DNA of 37,446 bases from Nostoc sp. NMS4 (GTDB lineage Bacteria > Cyanobacteriota > Cyanobacteriia > Cyanobacteriales > Nostocaceae), in the NCBI RefSeq assembly GCF_017115095.1, contig NZ_JABXKI010000104.1, positions 1-37,446 of the forward strand, given 5' to 3'. The first letter of the stretch is position 1. Each line of letters opens with the position of its first letter. Below the pieces are notes generated by a model that was given only the letters and a program-made list of their open reading frames with translations, ran no database searches and had not been told where the DNA came from. This document shows, piece by piece, positions 35,279 to 37,446 of this stretch. A program made the position numbers and the translations under genes.

Positions 35279-36193
35279 TCAACACTCAGCACTACTCACT
35301 ATGGGGATAGAGATTTGCAGTCTGGTAAGCTCATGAAGTGGTTCCTTCACAATGGTCGAGGGTAAGATTTCTAACTTTCCTCCCATAAGTTCCACCAGAG
35401 TCTGATTGATTAATAGCCTCATTCCTGGGGAAAGAACAGCGTTCTTTTGGTCAATCGGGGTCAACGGATCTTCAAATTTGAGCAAATCAATCGGCTCGCT
35501 TTGGGGTAAAGCATGAGTTGGTAAATCTAGCCAAATGTTTACAACATTGTTTGTAGGTAGGGTGCTAGTGGAAATACAAATACTGCCTTCCTCCATTTGA
35601 GTAATGGCAGTGTCTATTAAACTTATCAATACTTGACGCAGCCAGAGGTGATCTGTCAAAACATAAATTTCTGATTCGGCGGGTAACAATTGCAAGGGAA
35701 AATTGCGATTTGCCGCCAACATATAAGTTAATTTCTGAACCTCCTCTAAAATTTGGGCTAAGGATCTCGGCTGAATATCTAATTTATTCGTGCCGTGTTC
35801 AGTCCTAGCAACGTTGAGAATTTCATCCATTAGCTTCAACAATTTCAGCGTTCGCTCGTGAGCTTGGGCAATAAATTCTCGTTCTTCAGCTGGATTTTCA
35901 CACAAATCTGACAAAATTAACTGATGTAAGCCAATCAAACCATTAAAAGGCGATCGCAATTCATGGGTAGTCCGCGCCAAAAAACCAGCTTTAAACTGGC
36001 TCATTTCCGTTGCCATCAGGTATGCCAACTGCGTTTGCTGTAGCTGTTCCGATATTGGTGGCATATCCTGTTGATCTAATGGCGCTACTGGAGATGAGCT
36101 AGATGAAACATTTGGCAAGCGCCCAAATAACTGACGGAAAACCATACCTAGTACTATTCCTGCTCCTAGATATATCCAGTTGCTCCAATTCAT
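35279..36193 (-). CDS. Membrane-anchored histidine-kinase-like protein with degenerate ATPase domain
   Basis: A 304-residue protein. One N-terminal membrane helix (about 5-24), a short Pro/Ser linker, then a HisKA dimerisation domain with H77 in TTHELRSPFNGLIGL. The following HATPase-like region keeps the overall strand-helix order but lacks the hallmarks: the N box reads LISLIDTAITQM without its asparagine, no DxGxG is present, and the G2 region reads SPGMRLLINQ where GTGLGL is usual. It is therefore unlikely to bind ATP normally and may be a phosphoacceptor or scaffold acted on by another kinase. It is a single gene. ATG start. Confidence 0.8.
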   Translation of the reverse strand: MNWSNWIYLGAGIVLGMVFRQLFGRLPNVSSSSSPVAPLDQQDMPPISEQLQQTQLAYLMATEMSQFKAGFLARTTHELRSPFNGLIGLHQLILSDLCENPAEEREFIAQAHERTLKLLKLMDEILNVARTEHGTNKLDIQPRSLAQILEEVQKLTYMLAANRNFPLQLLPAESEIYVLTDHLWLRQVLISLIDTAITQMEEGSICISTSTLPTNNVVNIWLDLPTHALPQSEPIDLLKFEDPLTPIDQKNAVLSPGMRLLINQTLVELMGGKLEILPSTIVKEPLHELTRLQISIPIVSSAEC

Positions 36194-36290
36194 AATCTGG
36201 CAATATTAACTTGTTAATTGACCACAACAGCGCAAACTAAAGTTTCAGATTCTTCTGTTGTTAAAACCACGAAAACAACATTATAGCTAC

Positions 36291-36899
36291 CTATACTTGC
36301 TTATCAGTTGATAAATCTAATTCGATCGCACCTTGCCGTAAAATCTGCCAATTTATCCCTGTCCATTTAGCAACGGTGGAAGGTACACCCATCCCTACTA
36401 TTTCATCCTGGTATTCTGTTGTGGCTAAAGTTAGAACCTGGGGAAACTGAGTCTCAATTTCTGCCATTGTTTGTAAAGGTGGCTGACCAGAAAAATTGGC
36501 GCTAGTGGTAGCAAGAGGGCCTGTTTGCGCCAAAATAGTTTTAGCGATCGCACTGTTTGGTACTCGAATCCCAATTGTCGTTGGATCAATCGGATTCATA
36601 ACTTTTGGTAGGCGTTGACTCGCTGGCAAAACTAGCGTCAGCCCTCCTGGCCAATATTTCTCAGCTAATTCTTGCCAAATTTTATACTCCTTCTCACTAC
36701 CTTTGACATACGGCCACAAATCCTCAGCACTAGCCGCCATCAAAATCAAAGGTTTATCCTGACTCCGTTGCTTCGCCGCAAAAATTAATGCTGCTTTTTC
36801 TGGTAGTACTGCAAGTGCAGGAACAGTATCTGTGGGAAAGCTTACCAACAAGCCAGCACGTGCGCCAGTTATTAAATTTGTGAGAGAAACTTGCGTCAT
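36291..36899 (-). CDS. L-threonylcarbamoyladenylate synthase family protein (YrdC/Sua5)
   Basis: A 202-residue YrdC-domain protein that makes threonylcarbamoyl-AMP from threonine, bicarbonate and ATP for the t6A37 modification of tRNA. The typical elements are SFPTDTVPALAV, K-R-S-Q-D-KPLIL, YWPGGLTLVLP, IGIRVPN and the LATTSANFSGQPP loop. The length fits the YrdC type without the Sua5 C-terminal domain. I start it at ATG 36899 (MTQVSLTNL); the longer frame begins with TTG. It is a single gene, with a repeat end just upstream. Confidence 0.93.
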   Translation of the reverse strand: MTQVSLTNLITGARAGLLVSFPTDTVPALAVLPEKAALIFAAKQRSQDKPLILMAASAEDLWPYVKGSEKEYKIWQELAEKYWPGGLTLVLPASQRLPKVMNPIDPTTIGIRVPNSAIAKTILAQTGPLATTSANFSGQPPLQTMAEIETQFPQVLTLATTEYQDEIVGMGVPSTVAKWTGINWQILRQGAIELDLSTDKQV

Positions 36900-36987
36900 C
36901 TTAACTAAAGTAAGTCGGTGAGAACAATTCAATATTAGGACTTACGCAAAAGGATACACTGTAGAGGCAATTCATGAATAAGATTAA

Positions 36988-37026
36988 GGGGAAAGGGAAA
37001 AGTACTCAAAACCTTTCCCTTTCCCC
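36988..37026. terminator. Hairpin terminator between short gene and YrdC gene
   Basis: GGGGAAAGGGAAA (36988-37000) pairs exactly with TTTCCCTTTCCCC (37014-37026); the plus strand continues CATTTTT. It lies beyond the 3' end of the leftward gene at 37074, on whose strand the T tract is weaker. It could serve as that gene's terminator. Confidence 0.6.
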
Positions 37027-37073
37027 CATTTTTGCATAAATATACTTATGCAATATGTCTAATATTTATTTAC

Positions 37074-37358
37074 TCACTTAAATGTTGTGAGAGAGATGCG
37101 ATCGTGGGATAATCCCAAATTACGGTTAAATCTAACAGCGATTTTCTCATCTAACCAGGTGCGACCACAGCCGACAATGGTTTTAATCCCTTCCCCAGAT
37201 TCAGCAGCCACCACCCGATTTTCCTTAAGGGCTGCTCCTTCAACTTGGTAGAGAATGGGCGAAGCTGTTTTCAAACCTCCAGAAACAAATAAAGTCAGTA
37301 GACCGAAAAGTTTTGCGATCGCACACAGAGCGATACCTATAAAACTGACTGTTGTCAA
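37074..37358 (-). CDS. Short hypothetical protein with N-terminal hydrophobic segment
   Basis: A 94-residue frame. Residues about 4-27 are hydrophobic (FIGIALCAIAKLFGLLTLFV), like a signal peptide or anchor, followed by a soluble part with TWLDEKIAVRFNRNLGLSHDRISL. I do not recognise it. The only in-frame start is TTG with no clear ribosome site, so the N-terminus is uncertain and the gene could be shorter or wrong; the terminator hairpin just beyond its stop codon supports a real transcript. Confidence 0.45.
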   Translation of the reverse strand: MTTVSFIGIALCAIAKLFGLLTLFVSGGLKTASPILYQVEGAALKENRVVAAESGEGIKTIVGCGRTWLDEKIAVRFNRNLGLSHDRISLTTFK

Positions 37359-37446
37359 AAAAACCGTATTATTAGATACATTTTTTAGAAAATTTGGATT
37401 TATCTAGTATGGCATTATCTTAGCCGTTTAAAAAGAAGCAGACGGC

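Noticed and set aside
1..37446. tRNA and rRNA genes
   Set aside because: No T-loop plus acceptor-stem arrangement or rRNA-like sequence was noticed by eye; a covariance search could still find one.

Overview
This window is chromosomal DNA from a filamentous, heterocyst-type cyanobacterium, most likely Nostoc, Anabaena or a close relative. The evidence is the many HIP1 octamers (GCGATCGC), the dispersed heptanucleotide and CTCTGCG-type repeats, the thylakoid/NDH-1 gene ndhB, a PEP-CTERM protein, a CYP110-like P450 beside a sesquiterpene synthase, and the secD-secF and hemB genes with cyanobacterial features. No rRNA, tRNA or CRISPR array was seen.

Region 1 (1-9.9 kb) is the most accessory-like. 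A class I terpene synthase and a cytochrome P450 are read leftward as a natural-product minicluster. Diverging from them across an AT-rich 650 bp gap is a signalling block: a REC-histidine kinase, a FIST sensor protein and a second histidine kinase with no input domain of its own (11 and 6 bp gaps, so almost certainly one operon), then a three-cysteine protein resembling methanogen output domain 1 / V4R proteins, and a PAS-histidine kinase. All three kinases are close paralogues in the HisKA region, and none of the block's proteins has a visible DNA-binding domain.

Region 2 (9.9-20.4 kb) holds ndhB; a degraded gene remnant and a small MITE; a secreted di-haem c-type cytochrome; a PEP-CTERM protein; a small secreted CxCxxC protein; a WD40 protein behind a COG0523 (CobW-like) GTPase with a Zur/Fur-like palindrome in front; an alpha/beta-hydrolase-fold protein lacking its nucleophile; sufE; and an RRM RNA-binding protein.

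Region 3 (20.4-28.3 kb) carries a probable small RNA with a candidate RpaB (HLR1) site and a Rho-independent terminator (a PsrR1-like candidate), a TPR/M48-like membrane protein whose zinc-protease motif is destroyed, prfC (RF3), a DUF4870 membrane protein, hemB, and a solo TnpB insertion sequence whose coding region contains an in-frame copy of a genomic repeat.

Region 4 (28.3-37.4 kb) has a RHH/PIN toxin-antitoxin pair with a palindromic operator, a PD-(D/E)XK-like orphan, pdhB, the secD-secF operon followed by a small membrane protein and a Ycf52/NSI-like GNAT, a membrane-anchored histidine-kinase-like protein with a degenerate ATPase domain, a YrdC/Sua5 protein and a short hypothetical gene. 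Intergenic DNA is rich in repeats: inverted-repeat elements, tandem heptamers and a 26 bp palindrome family.
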